A DNA stretch of 64,000 nt, taken from positions 48,190 to 112,189 of the forward strand of contig NZ_FNBO01000012.1 of NCBI RefSeq assembly GCF_900102375.1, written 5' to 3'. This document shows, piece by piece, positions 55,309 to 63,626 of this stretch. The notes beneath the pieces are model-generated. The model had not been told where the DNA came from, did no database searches, and saw only the letters and a program-made list of their open reading frames with translations. The position numbers and the translations under genes were made by a program. Numbering within the stretch: the first letter of the stretch is position 1; every line of letters begins with the position of its first letter. Source of the stretch: Halorubrum xinjiangense. GTDB taxonomy: Archaea; Halobacteriota; Halobacteria; Halobacteriales; Haloferacaceae.

Positions 55309-55502
55309 CCGCGTCGAGCCGTCGCCGCTGCGGCCCCGGGCTCACCCGGGACCATCGCTGCGGCGCTTCGTTCGTTCCCGCGCGTGAGGTGTCAGAACGC
55401 TCTCGGGGCCGCGCTCGAATCGAAAAGTCGGTCCGCGATTGCGTCGGCCCCGTCGGTCTGCGAGAAACTAGGCGTCGGCGTCGGTCGGCGAACGGTCCGC
55501 CG

Positions 55503-55856
55503 TCAGTACTCCTCGTACGCGAGGTTCATCATCCACTGCGAGAAGGCGTCGGCCTGCGCGTCGACCTCCTCCTCGCCGATGAACGGCGAGAGCATGTCGT
55601 CGGCCATCAGAAGCGAGAAGTCGAGGTCGCGCGGCGCGGGCTCTAAGTAGTAGGTGTTGTGGCCGTCGTAGACGGTGTCCTCCCGCTGGATGAGTCCCGA
55701 CTCCTCTAACGCCTCGGCGATGCGGCTCCCCTTGCGCGAGGAGACGTCGAGTTCCTTCCAGAAGTCGCTCTGGTGGATGCCGCCGGTCTCGCGGATGAGT
55801 TCGAGGCCGGCGCGCTCGTCCGCCGACAGGTCGGACTCGATTTCGGACGCGCTCAT
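55503..55856 (-). CDS. Winged helix-turn-helix transcriptional regulator
   Basis: 117 aa. The N-terminal half is a MarR/Lrp-like HTH (LSADERAGLELIRETGGIHQ, SDFWKELDVSSRKGSRIAEA, LEESGLIQRE). The second half has NTYYLEPAPRDLDFSLLMAD and a C-terminal amphipathic helix that may dimerise. I do not recognise a named family beyond a haloarchaeal HTH group. Convergent with the antiporter operon; its target is unknown. Confidence 0.82.
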   Translation of the reverse strand: MSASEIESDLSADERAGLELIRETGGIHQSDFWKELDVSSRKGSRIAEALEESGLIQREDTVYDGHNTYYLEPAPRDLDFSLLMADDMLSPFIGEEEVDAQADAFSQWMMNLAYEEY

Positions 55857-55930
55857 AGTCTCACACGCCCCCCGAATCGCTTAAAACTGGCTTTCCGGTC
55901 GCACGTTCCGCGGCCGCAGGAGGCGTCGTC

Positions 55931-56701
55931 TCACCGCCGAGTGAACGCGAACTCCTCGGGGAGCGACACCGGTTCCGCGGGCGTCTCGCAGGGCGGGCCG
56001 TCGGCGTACGCGACTGCGGGGTCATCGCCGGTCCGGATCCGGGTGAACGACCGGGTTCCGAACTCGTCACCGTGGAGACAGGCGCCGTAGTCGTGGTCGG
56101 CGAGGACGCCGCTCGCGCGGTCGAGCCACGACTCGCCCGACTCGCCCGGCTCCGGGACGAGCGCGGCCGCGATCCGCTTGGCGCTGTCCGCGCGCTCCTC
56201 GCCGAACTCCCGTCGGCGCTCGGGGACCGCGAACCGCTCCGCGCCGTTGACCACGGCGCCGACGTTGCCGACGACGTGGACGCCCGGGTCGAGTCGGGTC
56301 ACGACGAGGCCGCCGTCGTACGCCAGCAGGAACGCCGCCCGCTCGTCGGCGAACACGAGGTTGAAGCCGTCGTAGGCGCGCTCGTCGAGTTCGCGTTCGA
56401 CCGCCCTGACCGCCGCCTCCGCGGACTCGGCCGTCAGGCAGTCGCGGACGAGCAGCCCGCGCGAGCGGTCGCCCTCGCGGTCGGCGTCGAGCCACCGGTT
56501 CGTGACGGCGACGACGAGGCCGCCCTCGGAGACGCCGATCCACGTCCCGCCGGCCTCGGCGTCGCGCGGGGCCACGTACCGGACGTCGCCGTTTCGAAGA
56601 GCGGGGGGCTCGCTCGGGCGGTCGAGCGCCTCATCGCGGGTGGCCGCGAGCGCGACGGGGGCGTCGCCGAACGCCCGCCACGCGAGGGTGAGTGTACACA
56701 C
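55931..56701 (-). CDS. NRDE family protein (TANGO2-like)
   Basis: 256 aa. GTG start followed by CTLTLAWRAFGDAPVALAAT places Cys at position 2, the predicted N-terminal nucleophile exposed when the initiator Met is removed. NRDE is present as TRDE (ATRDEALDRPSEPP). GGTWIGVSEGGLVVAVTNRW is the other family block; a GNVG motif lies mid-protein. The start at 56701 is decided by that Cys; an open frame continues to 57166 but is antisense to glucose dehydrogenase. TANGO2 proteins are linked to haem or lipid handling; the archaeal role is unknown. Confidence 0.88.
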   Translation of the reverse strand: MCTLTLAWRAFGDAPVALAATRDEALDRPSEPPALRNGDVRYVAPRDAEAGGTWIGVSEGGLVVAVTNRWLDADREGDRSRGLLVRDCLTAESAEAAVRAVERELDERAYDGFNLVFADERAAFLLAYDGGLVVTRLDPGVHVVGNVGAVVNGAERFAVPERRREFGEERADSAKRIAAALVPEPGESGESWLDRASGVLADHDYGACLHGDEFGTRSFTRIRTGDDPAVAYADGPPCETPAEPVSLPEEFAFTRR

Positions 56702-56767
56702 GCACCCGAATACGCTCGAGCGACGGAAAACTCCACGGGGGATCCGCCGGCCGCGTTTACTCACAAT

Positions 56768-56781
56768 AAAAGAAATCTTTT
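56768..56781. promoter_or_regulatory. Inverted repeat over the glucose dehydrogenase promoter
   Basis: AAAAGA-AA-TCTTTT, two perfect 6-nt half-sites, 26-39 nt before the gdh ATG, exactly where the TATA box is expected. GfcR, encoded by the overlapping downstream gene, is known to control glucose-degradation genes in Haloferax, so it is a candidate binder. The symmetry may also simply be the TATA region. Confidence 0.4.
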
Positions 56782-56806
56782 GGTGACTGACCGCTAGAGT
56801 CCAGAT

Positions 56807-57877
56807 ATGAACGCGATTGCCGTCTACGAGGGAGCCGACGAACCGGTCGTGACAGAGAAGCCGCGACCGGAGCCCGCGCCCGGCGAGGCGCTGGTTCGGA
56901 CCCTGCGGGTCGGCGTGGACGGGACCGACCACGAGGTCATCGCAGGGGGTCACGGGGGCACGCCCGCGGGCGAGGACCACCTCGTGTTGGGTCACGAGGC
57001 GGTCGGCGTGGTCGAGGACCCGAACGACACGCCGTTCGAAGTCGGCGACGTCGTCGTCCCGACGGTCCGACGGCCGCCGAACGGGGCCAACGAGTACTTC
57101 GCGCGCGGCGAGCCCGACATGGCGCCGGAGGGGGAGTACCACGAGCGCGGCATCGTCGGCGCCCACGGCTTCATGGCGGAGTACTTCACCAGCCCCGCGG
57201 AGTTCTTAGTCGAGATCCCGCCGGCGCTCGCCGAGTGGGGGTTCCTCGTCGAGCCGGTCTCGATCGCGGAGAAGGCGATCGAGCACGCGTACGCCAGCCG
57301 GTCGGCGTTCGGCTGGGAGCCCGAGTCGGCGCTCGTGCTGGGTAACGGCTCGCTCGGCCTGTTGACGGTCGCGACGCTCGACGAGTCGTTCGACCGGATC
57401 TACTGTCTCGGCCGGCGCGAGCGCCCCGACCCGACGATCGACATCATCGAATCGCTGGGCGCGACGTACGTGAACTCGAACGACACCTCGATCCCGGAGG
57501 TCCCCGACGCGTACGAGCCGATGGACCTCGTCTTCGAGGCGACCGGCTACGCGCCCCACGCCTTCGAGACGATCGAGGCCCTCGCCCCGAACGGGGTCGG
57601 CGCGCTCCTCGGCGTCCCGGGCGACTGGGAGTTCGAGATCGACGGCGGCCGGCTCCACCGCGAGTTCGTCCTCCACAACAAGGCGCTCGTCGGCAGCGTC
57701 AACTCCGGGTACGGCCACTTCGAGTCGGCCGTCGAGTCGCTCGCGGGGCTCTCCGAGGAGTTTGTAGGCGATCTCGTGACGGGGGTCCACGGGCTCGACG
57801 ACTTCGAGGCCGCGTTCGCGGATGACGACACGACTATTAAAACGGCGGTCGAATTCGCCGCGTATGAAGAACGTTGA
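56807..57877 (+). CDS. gdh: Glucose 1-dehydrogenase (zinc MDR family)
   Basis: 356 aa, first step of the haloarchaeal semi-phosphorylative Entner-Doudoroff pathway: glucose + NAD(P)+ to gluconolactone. The opening MNAIAVYEGADEPVVTEKPR, the catalytic zinc region VGVDGTDHEVI followed by LVLGHEAVGVVED, and NEYFARGEPDMAPEGEYHER then GIVGAHGFMAEYF are those of archaeal GDH. Zn ligands are Asp/His/Glu. The nucleotide motif reads LGNGSLGLLTV. The last 14 nt overlap gfcR, so enzyme and regulator are co-expressed. Confidence 0.94.
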   Translation: MNAIAVYEGADEPVVTEKPRPEPAPGEALVRTLRVGVDGTDHEVIAGGHGGTPAGEDHLVLGHEAVGVVEDPNDTPFEVGDVVVPTVRRPPNGANEYFARGEPDMAPEGEYHERGIVGAHGFMAEYFTSPAEFLVEIPPALAEWGFLVEPVSIAEKAIEHAYASRSAFGWEPESALVLGNGSLGLLTVATLDESFDRIYCLGRRERPDPTIDIIESLGATYVNSNDTSIPEVPDAYEPMDLVFEATGYAPHAFETIEALAPNGVGALLGVPGDWEFEIDGGRLHREFVLHNKALVGSVNSGYGHFESAVESLAGLSEEFVGDLVTGVHGLDDFEAAFADDDTTIKTAVEFAAYEER

Positions 57878-58499
57878 CGACCTGATAGACAGCGCTGCCG
57901 AGCTCGCGGAGCGGGGACTCTCGAAGGGGGAGATCGCGGACGAACTGAACGTCTCCCGCGAGACGGCGAGCTGGCTGGTCGAGCGCGGCGGCGGGACCGA
58001 GGGGGACAAGGCGGCCGCGGACGCGACGGCGTCGGCCGACATCCACGTCGACTGGTCGGCGCTCGGGCGCGACTCGACCCGGCTCGGCTACGCGGCAAGC
58101 GCGATGGCGGACCTCCTCGCCAAGCAGGGCGAGGCGGTCGACCTGACGGTCGGCATCGAGAAGGCGGGCGCGCCGCTCGCGACCGCGGTCGCCGACCGGC
58201 TCGACACCGACCTCGGCACGTATGCGCCCGCAAAACACCAGTGGGAGGAGGGTGACATCGACGAGCACGGCGGCGGCTTCTCGCGGAACTTCGCCGCGAT
58301 CCGGAACCGCGACTGCTACGTCGTCGACGACATCATCACCTCGGGGACGACGATGCGGGAGTCGATCGACGCGATCCGCGAGCAGGGCGGCGAGCCCGTC
58401 GCCTGCGTCGTCCTCGTCGACAAGATGGGGTACGACGACATCGACGGCGTCCCCGTCTACTCGCTCGTCGACGTGGTCCGCGTCGACCGCGACGAGTAG
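57864..58499 (+). CDS. gfcR: Transcriptional regulator of sugar catabolism GfcR
   Basis: 211 aa. N-terminal HTH (about 1-45: LIDSAAELAERGLSKGEIAD, ELNVSRETASWLVE) is fused to a phosphoribosyltransferase-like domain (about 60-211) with the PRPP-binding loop CYVVDDIITSGTTMRESI. This architecture, once annotated as an orotate phosphoribosyltransferase-like protein, is GfcR, an activator of glucose and fructose degradation genes in Haloferax volcanii. ATG 57864 lies within the gdh 3' end; the link supports joint regulation. Confidence 0.93.
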   Translation: MKNVDDLIDSAAELAERGLSKGEIADELNVSRETASWLVERGGGTEGDKAAADATASADIHVDWSALGRDSTRLGYAASAMADLLAKQGEAVDLTVGIEKAGAPLATAVADRLDTDLGTYAPAKHQWEEGDIDEHGGGFSRNFAAIRNRDCYVVDDIITSGTTMRESIDAIREQGGEPVACVVLVDKMGYDDIDGVPVYSLVDVVRVDRDE

Positions 58500-58525
58500 G
58501 GTCGCGACCGTTCTCTCCGCTTCAG

Positions 58526-58951
58526 TTATAAAGACGACTCACAGAGCGACACGTTACGGCGGCGCGTGCCTCCGAGGGGCCGCCGTAGGCGGCCGCGAGG
58601 AGCACGCGCGAGGTCGTCGGGCTTCGCCCGACTGCCAGAGGGACCTTCGGTCCCTCGCTGGAGTCGCTGGCGGCCGGAGCGAAGCGGAGGCCGCCAGCGA
58701 CGAGGCTGGGGAGGTGTGAGGTGCTGTGCGGTGCGGGGCGGGACTCAAAGGGGCAGTCGGGAGGCGGGCGCAGGCGTTCACGAGAGCTCCGCTCTCGTGA
58801 GCCAATCAGAACGCGAAGCGTTCTGATGACGACGTAAGCACCGAACGAGGGAGCGATAGCGACCGAGTGAGGCGCACAGCGAGCGTGCACCCGCCTCCCG
58901 GCTGGGGCTTTGGCGGTGTTCGCAGTCCGTCCGCAACTGATTATTTATAAA
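58526..58951 (-). repeat. Interspersed structured element, copy E (longest copy, twin-hairpin arm)
   Basis: Leftward copy, from ATTTATAAA (58943-58951) to TTATAAAG (58526-58533). The long stem pairs 58886-58904 with 58754-58772 (one mismatch and one G-T pair). The 113-nt arm is in the usual orientation and contains the same twin hairpins as copy A, with loop changes only (58779-58799, 58807-58825). The variable hairpin is enlarged: GTCGCTGGCGGCC-type arms, plus two further small hairpins before CGCGCGTGC. It fills most of the 530-bp gap between gfcR and the glutaredoxin gene. Confidence 0.85.
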
Positions 58952-59030
58952 CAGTAAACTGCCGTTTCGGAGCGGTTCTCCGCTCGTCCCGTGCGGAACC
59001 CATTTGGCTCGGCGACGCGTACCCTACCGT

Positions 59031-59375
59031 ATGACGTTCAGCCCCGAAACGGACGCCGACGCAGCGGAGATCGACGAGCGCGTCGAGACGACCATCGCCG
59101 ACAACGACGTGGTGCTGTTCATGAAAGGGAACCGCCTGATGCCCCAGTGCGGCTACTCGAAGCGCGCCGTCGAGCTCATCTCCCAGCACGTCGAGGAGTT
59201 CGAAACCGTCGACGTGCTGCCCGCGCTTCCGCAGTACCGCGAGGCCCTGGAGTCGCACAGCGGCTGGGAGACGATCCCGCAGACGTTCGTCGACGGCGAG
59301 TTCGTCGGCGGCAGCGACGTGCTCGCCGAACTGGACGAGCGCGGCGAGCTCGCCGCCGAACTGGGTGCCGAGTGA
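59031..59375 (+). CDS. Monothiol glutaredoxin
   Basis: 114 aa. The Grx4-type core VLFMKGNRLMPQCGYSKRAV has one active cysteine (CGYS, where the class usually has CGFS). FETVDVLPALPQYREALESH, GWETIPQTFVDGEFVGGSDV closes the fold. CGFS glutaredoxins bind [2Fe-2S] clusters and carry them between proteins. The ATG at 59031 is chosen over 59004, whose leader is basic and not conserved. Confidence 0.92.
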   Translation: MTFSPETDADAAEIDERVETTIADNDVVLFMKGNRLMPQCGYSKRAVELISQHVEEFETVDVLPALPQYREALESHSGWETIPQTFVDGEFVGGSDVLAELDERGELAAELGAE

Positions 59376-59553
59376 GCCCGGGACTCCCCTCGGACGCCGA
59401 CGCGAGTCCGATCCCCGTTCGGCGCGGTCGCCGCGCCGATCCTCACACCTCGAAGGGCAGTCCATATAAACCCACGGTGCGTATATCGATTAGAAGCAGC
59501 CGCTGCCGCTGCCGCCGTGACCACCGGTTCCACCCCACCGCATTCCACAAACA

Positions 59554-60123
59554 ATGACAGGCCGCGTGTTCCGACTTCATTCGACGCTCGAACTGCCCCT
59601 CGAAGACGTAGAGACGTACTTCGACGAAGACCCCGATCTCCCGAAGGAGATCGACGACATCGACATCACGCGTCGAAACAACACACTGATCATCAAGGCC
59701 CTGTCCGACGACGAATCGATCAGCAAGTACACGCCCACGGCCCAGCTGAAGGCGTCGGTCACGGAGACCCGCGTCTGGGAGGAGGAGCCGCCCCGCGCCG
59801 GCGGACCCCAGTGGATGGACGACGAGGAGGAGGAGATCCCCTCCGAGCTCGTCGAGTTCGCCTGCTTCAAGGGCGACCGCGAGACCGTCCTCCAGAACTC
59901 CGCGCTCCAGTACCCGATGTTCCTCGTCCTCCGCAAGATCGCGACGCTCTCCGAGAAGGGGACGCTGACCGCGATCACCGAGGAGGACGGCGAACTGGAG
60001 GCGACGCGGATCGTCGAGGGCGAGCCGCGCCCGGCAAGCATCGAGGTCGTCGAGAGCCCGCAGGGCGCCGGCGAGGGCGAGGGCGGCGTCAACTGGCGCG
60101 ACAACGAGTTCATCTCGGACTGA
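59554..60123 (+). CDS. Conserved haloarchaeal protein of unknown function
   Basis: 189-aa very acidic soluble protein. It starts TGRVFRLHSTLELPLEDVET and has ITRRNNTLIIKALSDDESIS, then AQLKASVTETRVWEEEP. The middle VEFACFKGDRETVLQNSALQ and LRKIATLSEKGTLTAIT look like an alpha/beta domain. No motif or fold is recognised. A TATA-like GCGTATATC about 70 nt upstream implies a leader, unusual among these genes. Consistent haloarchaeal codon use supports expression. Confidence 0.8.
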   Translation: MTGRVFRLHSTLELPLEDVETYFDEDPDLPKEIDDIDITRRNNTLIIKALSDDESISKYTPTAQLKASVTETRVWEEEPPRAGGPQWMDDEEEEIPSELVEFACFKGDRETVLQNSALQYPMFLVLRKIATLSEKGTLTAITEEDGELEATRIVEGEPRPASIEVVESPQGAGEGEGGVNWRDNEFISD

Positions 60124-60211
60124 GCGACACGCCCCTGTCCGCGCAGCCGCCGCATCCGGTCGCCGCGGCCCGACCGCCGACCATTTATCCGCGCGACTCC
60201 CTCTCCCGGTC

Positions 60212-60925
60212 ATGAGCAACTGGGTGAGCCTCTTTTCGGGCGGGAAAGACTCCTCATGGGCGCTGTACCGCGCGCTGGAGGAGGGACTCGACGTCTCGCG
60301 GCTCCTGACGGTCCACCCCGCCGGCGACTCGTACATGTACCACACGCCGGCGACAGAGCTCGCCTCGCTCGCGGCCGAGAGCGTCGGCATCGACCTCGTC
60401 GAAGTGTCGCCCGACGACTTCGGCGCGGACGACGTCGACGACGCGGGCGCGCAGGGCGACGCCGAGCTGGAGCCGATGGAGGCGGCGCTCCGGGAGATCG
60501 CCGCCGCGGACGGCGTCGACCTCGCGGGGGTCACGGCCGGCGCGGTCGAGAGCGAGTTCCAGACGAACCGGATTCAGGCGATGTGCGACCGCCTCGGGAT
60601 CGACCTCTTCGCGCCGCTGTGGCAGCGGGATCCGGTCGAACTCGCCGAGGCGATGTTCGACGCCGGCTTCGAGATCCGAATCGTTCAGGTGGCAGCGTAC
60701 GGGCTCGACGAGTCGTGGCTGGGGCGGCGGTACGACGCCGACGCGCTCGACGAACTGCTCGCGCTCCGCGAAGAGTACGGCGTCCACCCGCTCGGCGAGG
60801 GCGGGGAGTTCGAAACGTACGTCGTCGACGGCCCACACATGGACCGCCGCATCAAGATGACCTACGACGCCGTCTGGGAGGGCGACCGCGGCCACGTCGA
60901 GATCCGAGACGCACGGCTGGAGTGA
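60212..60925 (+). CDS. Diphthine--ammonia ligase (Dph6 family)
   Basis: 237 aa, PP-loop ATPase that performs the last amidation of diphthamide on elongation factor 2. The PP-loop SGGKDSSWALYRA lies at 9-21. The family's GVTAGAVESEFQTNRIQAMC, LGIDLFAPLWQRDP and GEGGEFETYVVDGPHM blocks are all present (EFQ-R and GGEFET are hallmarks). Length fits the archaeal one-domain form. CCATTTATC about 27 nt upstream supports the start. Confidence 0.93.
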   Translation: MSNWVSLFSGGKDSSWALYRALEEGLDVSRLLTVHPAGDSYMYHTPATELASLAAESVGIDLVEVSPDDFGADDVDDAGAQGDAELEPMEAALREIAAADGVDLAGVTAGAVESEFQTNRIQAMCDRLGIDLFAPLWQRDPVELAEAMFDAGFEIRIVQVAAYGLDESWLGRRYDADALDELLALREEYGVHPLGEGGEFETYVVDGPHMDRRIKMTYDAVWEGDRGHVEIRDARLE

Positions 60926-60977
60926 GGTCACCCTCCGAAAGTAGGGTCTCCTTTTCGAAACGGCGAACGGCCGCTCG

Positions 60978-62231
60978 CTACGGCCAGCTCCCGGCCTGAT
61001 CGTACGCGTCGACGATCCGACCGATACCGACGACGTACGCCGCGGTCCGGAGGTTGTAGACGTCGTTCGACTCGTAGGTGTCGACGAGCGTGTCGAACGC
61101 GTCCGTGATAACGCGTTCCAGCTCCTCGTTGACGCGCTCCTCGGTCCAGCTGAACCGCTGTCGGTTCTGGACCCACTCGAAGTAGGAGACGGTGACGCCG
61201 CCCGCGTTCGCGAGGATGTCGGGGACGACGTGGACGTCGCGCTCGGCGAGCACGTCGTCCGCGTCGGGCGTGAGCGGCCCGTTGGCCGCCTCGACGATCA
61301 GTTTCGCGTCGACCTCCGCCGCGAGGTCGACGTCGACCGCGTTCTCCAGCGCGGCCGGGACGAGGCAGTCGACGTCGAGCGTGAGCAGCTCGTCGTTCGT
61401 GAGCGCGTCGGCGTCGGGGTAGCCGGTTACCGAGCCGGTGTCGGCCTTGTGCGATTTCACGTCCCGCGGGTCGAACCCGTCGGGGTCGTGGATTCCGCCC
61501 GAGGAGTCGGAGACCGCGACCACGCTCGCGCCGAGGTCGTCGAGCAGCGCGGCGGCGACGGAGCCGGCGTTCCCGTACCCCTGGACGGCGACCGTCGCGC
61601 CCGCGATATCGCGGTCGAGCCAGTCGAACGCCTCGCGGGCCGACAGCGCCACGGAGCGGCCGGTCGCCTCGACGCGCCCCTCGCTGCCGCCGGAGTCGAT
61701 CGCCTTCCCCGTGATGACGCCCGGTGCGGTGGTGTTTTCGAGGGTCTCGTAGGTGTCTTTGATCCAGTTCATCTCCCGTTGGCCGGTGTTGACGTCCGGC
61801 GCGGGGATGTCGCGGTCCTCGCCGATGAGGGGTCGCAGCTCGGTGGCGAACGCGCGGGTGAGCCGCTCTAGTTCGCTCTCGGAGTAGTCGGCCGGATCGA
61901 TCGCGATGCCGCCCTTCCCGCCACCGTAGGGGACGTCGACGACGGCGCACTTGTACGCCATCCAGCCCGACAGCGCCTTCACCTCGTCGCGGGTGACGCC
62001 CGGGTGATAGCGGATCCCGCCTTTGTACGGGCCGCGGTCGCCGTTGAACTGGGAGCGGTACGCGCGGACCGTCTCCAAGGACCCGTCGTCGAGTTCGAAC
62101 GTGAGGTTCGTCTCTAACACCCGTTCCGGGTTCTTCAGGCGCTCGATGACGCCCGGGTCGGCGTCGACGACCGCCGCGGCGTCGTCCACCTGCTCTCGCA
62201 GACTCTCGAACGGGTTCGCCTCGGAAGACAT
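60978..62231 (-). CDS. gdhB: Glutamate dehydrogenase
   Basis: 417 aa, interconverts glutamate and 2-oxoglutarate plus ammonia. Substrate site [20 protein letters not shown], catalytic lysine region [15 protein letters not shown], Rossmann [13 protein letters not shown] and the C-terminal [20 protein letters not shown] are all standard. ATG 62231 is preferred because the acidic [11 protein letters not shown] start is typical and GTTAAC is about 25 nt upstream; an in-frame ATG at 62297 adds a non-conserved leader. Haloarchaea carry several paralogues, so the gene letter and cofactor are inferred. Confidence 0.92.
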   Translation of the reverse strand: MSSEANPFESLREQVDDAAAVVDADPGVIERLKNPERVLETNLTFELDDGSLETVRAYRSQFNGDRGPYKGGIRYHPGVTRDEVKALSGWMAYKCAVVDVPYGGGKGGIAIDPADYSESELERLTRAFATELRPLIGEDRDIPAPDVNTGQREMNWIKDTYETLENTTAPGVITGKAIDSGGSEGRVEATGRSVALSAREAFDWLDRDIAGATVAVQGYGNAGSVAAALLDDLGASVVAVSDSSGGIHDPDGFDPRDVKSHKADTGSVTGYPDADALTNDELLTLDVDCLVPAALENAVDVDLAAEVDAKLIVEAANGPLTPDADDVLAERDVHVVPDILANAGGVTVSYFEWVQNRQRFSWTEERVNEELERVITDAFDTLVDTYESNDVYNLRTAAYVVGIGRIVDAYDQAGSWP

Positions 62232-62352
62232 ATTTTGACGTGCTGGTGGACGGGGGTTAACTGTGACGACCGGCACGGAAATTGTGCGTGTCGACATCGT
62301 CGCCGGCAGCGCGGACGGGGGGCCCGAGCGGAGGCCGGAGCGGCCAGCCGGC

Positions 62353-63228
62353 TCAGCGGTCCGCGTCGGGCGCCCGGTCGAGGATCCGCTCGGCCTGCGC
62401 GATCAGCGGCGCGTCGATCATCTCGCCGTCGACCTGGAAGACGGCTCGTCCCTCTCGCTTCGCCTCGTCGCGGGCGTCGAGTACCCGCTCGGCCCACTCG
62501 ACGTCCGCCGGGTCGGGCGTGAACGCCTCGGTGATCGGTTCCACCTGCGCCGGGTGGATCGCGAGCTTCCCGTCGTAGCCGAGCCGCCGCGCGAACGCCG
62601 CGTCCTCGCGGAGCCCCGCCTCGTCGGAGAAGTCCGTGTACACCGTATCGATCGCGTCGACGCCGGCCGCGCTCGCGGCGAGGACGACGTGTTCGCGGGC
62701 GTACAGCACCTCCGTCCCCTCGTCGGTCCGGGTCGCGCCCACGTCGGCGGCGAGGTCCTCGGCGCCGAACACGAGCGCATCGGTCGCGTCCGCAGCTGCG
62801 ATCGACTGCGCCGAGAGCACCCCTGCCGCAGTTTCGACGAGCGCGAAGACCGCGAGGTCGCGGCCCCGCTCGGCGCATAGCTCGGCGACGCGCTCGACCC
62901 GGTCGGCGGCCTCGACCTTCGGGAGCATCACCGCGTCGAGGCGGACGGCGCCGGTCTCGTCGCCAGTCCCGTCCTCGCCGTCTCCCCCCAACACGCCGTC
63001 GAGGTCGGCCGCGGGCGACTCGGCCGTCAGGCGGACGCAGACCTCCGCGTCCGGGTCGAAGGAGGGGTCCGCGAGCACCTCGCCGACTGCCGCCCTCGCC
63101 TCGTCCTTTCGGCCGGGCGCGACGGCGTCTTCGAGGTCGAAACAGATCACGTCGGCGCCGGCGCCGGGCGCCTTCCGCATGAGATCGGGGCTGTCGCCGG
63201 GCGAGAACAGCAGGCTTCGTCTGGCCAT
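62353..63228 (-). CDS. CitE-like CoA-ester lyase (HpcH/HpaI family)
   Basis: 291 aa TIM-barrel enzyme related to citrate lyase beta and malyl-CoA/citramalyl-CoA lyase. [40 protein letters not shown] (the acidic Mg site), [38 protein letters not shown] and the C-terminal [13 protein letters not shown] are present. In haloarchaea such enzymes act in methylaspartate-cycle or related CoA-ester metabolism; exact substrate unknown. An acidic insert [13 protein letters not shown] sits at about 92-104. ATG 63228 follows a TTTATATC box about 25 nt upstream. Confidence 0.9.
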   Translation of the reverse strand: MARRSLLFSPGDSPDLMRKAPGAGADVICFDLEDAVAPGRKDEARAAVGEVLADPSFDPDAEVCVRLTAESPAADLDGVLGGDGEDGTGDETGAVRLDAVMLPKVEAADRVERVAELCAERGRDLAVFALVETAAGVLSAQSIAAADATDALVFGAEDLAADVGATRTDEGTEVLYAREHVVLAASAAGVDAIDTVYTDFSDEAGLREDAAFARRLGYDGKLAIHPAQVEPITEAFTPDPADVEWAERVLDARDEAKREGRAVFQVDGEMIDAPLIAQAERILDRAPDADR

Positions 63229-63281
63229 GTCGAGGCCTCCCCGTCGTCCGATATAAATCGTGGGCGTCCGAGCTGGACGAC

Positions 63282-63593
63282 TTATAAATGAACGAGGTGG
63301 TGCGGTGGCGCGTGCCGGTGAGCGCCGCAACGCGGCGCGAACCGCACGCGCGAGGGAGTCGGCGGTCCTCCGCTACGCTCCGGACCGCCGACGAGGCTGG
63401 GGAGGTGTGAGGTGCTGTGCGGTGCCGTGCGGGGCGGGACTCAAAGGGGCAGCCGTGAGGCGGGCGCAGGCGACGCAAGCACTGGAAGGAGCGAACGCAG
63501 TGAGCGACTGAAGCGCGCAGCGAGCGTGCGCCCGCCTCACGGCTGGGGCTTTGGAGTTGTTCGCCGCCGAACTGCTGGCTGCCATTTATAAAT
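63282..63593 (-). repeat. Interspersed structured element, copy F
   Basis: Compact leftward copy and the best fit to the family consensus: ATTTATAAAT (63584-63593) to TTATAAAT (63282-63289). The long stem CAGCCGTGAGGCGGGCGCA pairs perfectly (63527-63545 with 63450-63468) around a 58-nt arm in the usual orientation. The variable hairpin GTCGGCGGTCC/GGACCGCCGAC is perfect over 11 bp. The closing helix GCGCGTGC-type/GGCACGCGCC encloses GCGCCGC-GTT-GCGGCGC. It separates the CitE-like gene from an insertion-element end. Confidence 0.85.
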
Positions 63594-63626
63594 AACCGAC
63601 TCGACTTTGGAAGAAGTCACCACGAT

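Noticed and set aside
55309..55370. CCCGGG-CTCA-CCCGGG hairpin after the antiporter operon as a terminator
   Set aside because: It lacks the T-rich tract used by archaeal terminators, so a terminator role cannot be supported.
59443..60534. Leftward 363-codon frame opposite the unknown gene and Dph6
   Set aside because: It spans two well-supported rightward genes and their intergenic promoter; no motif is visible.
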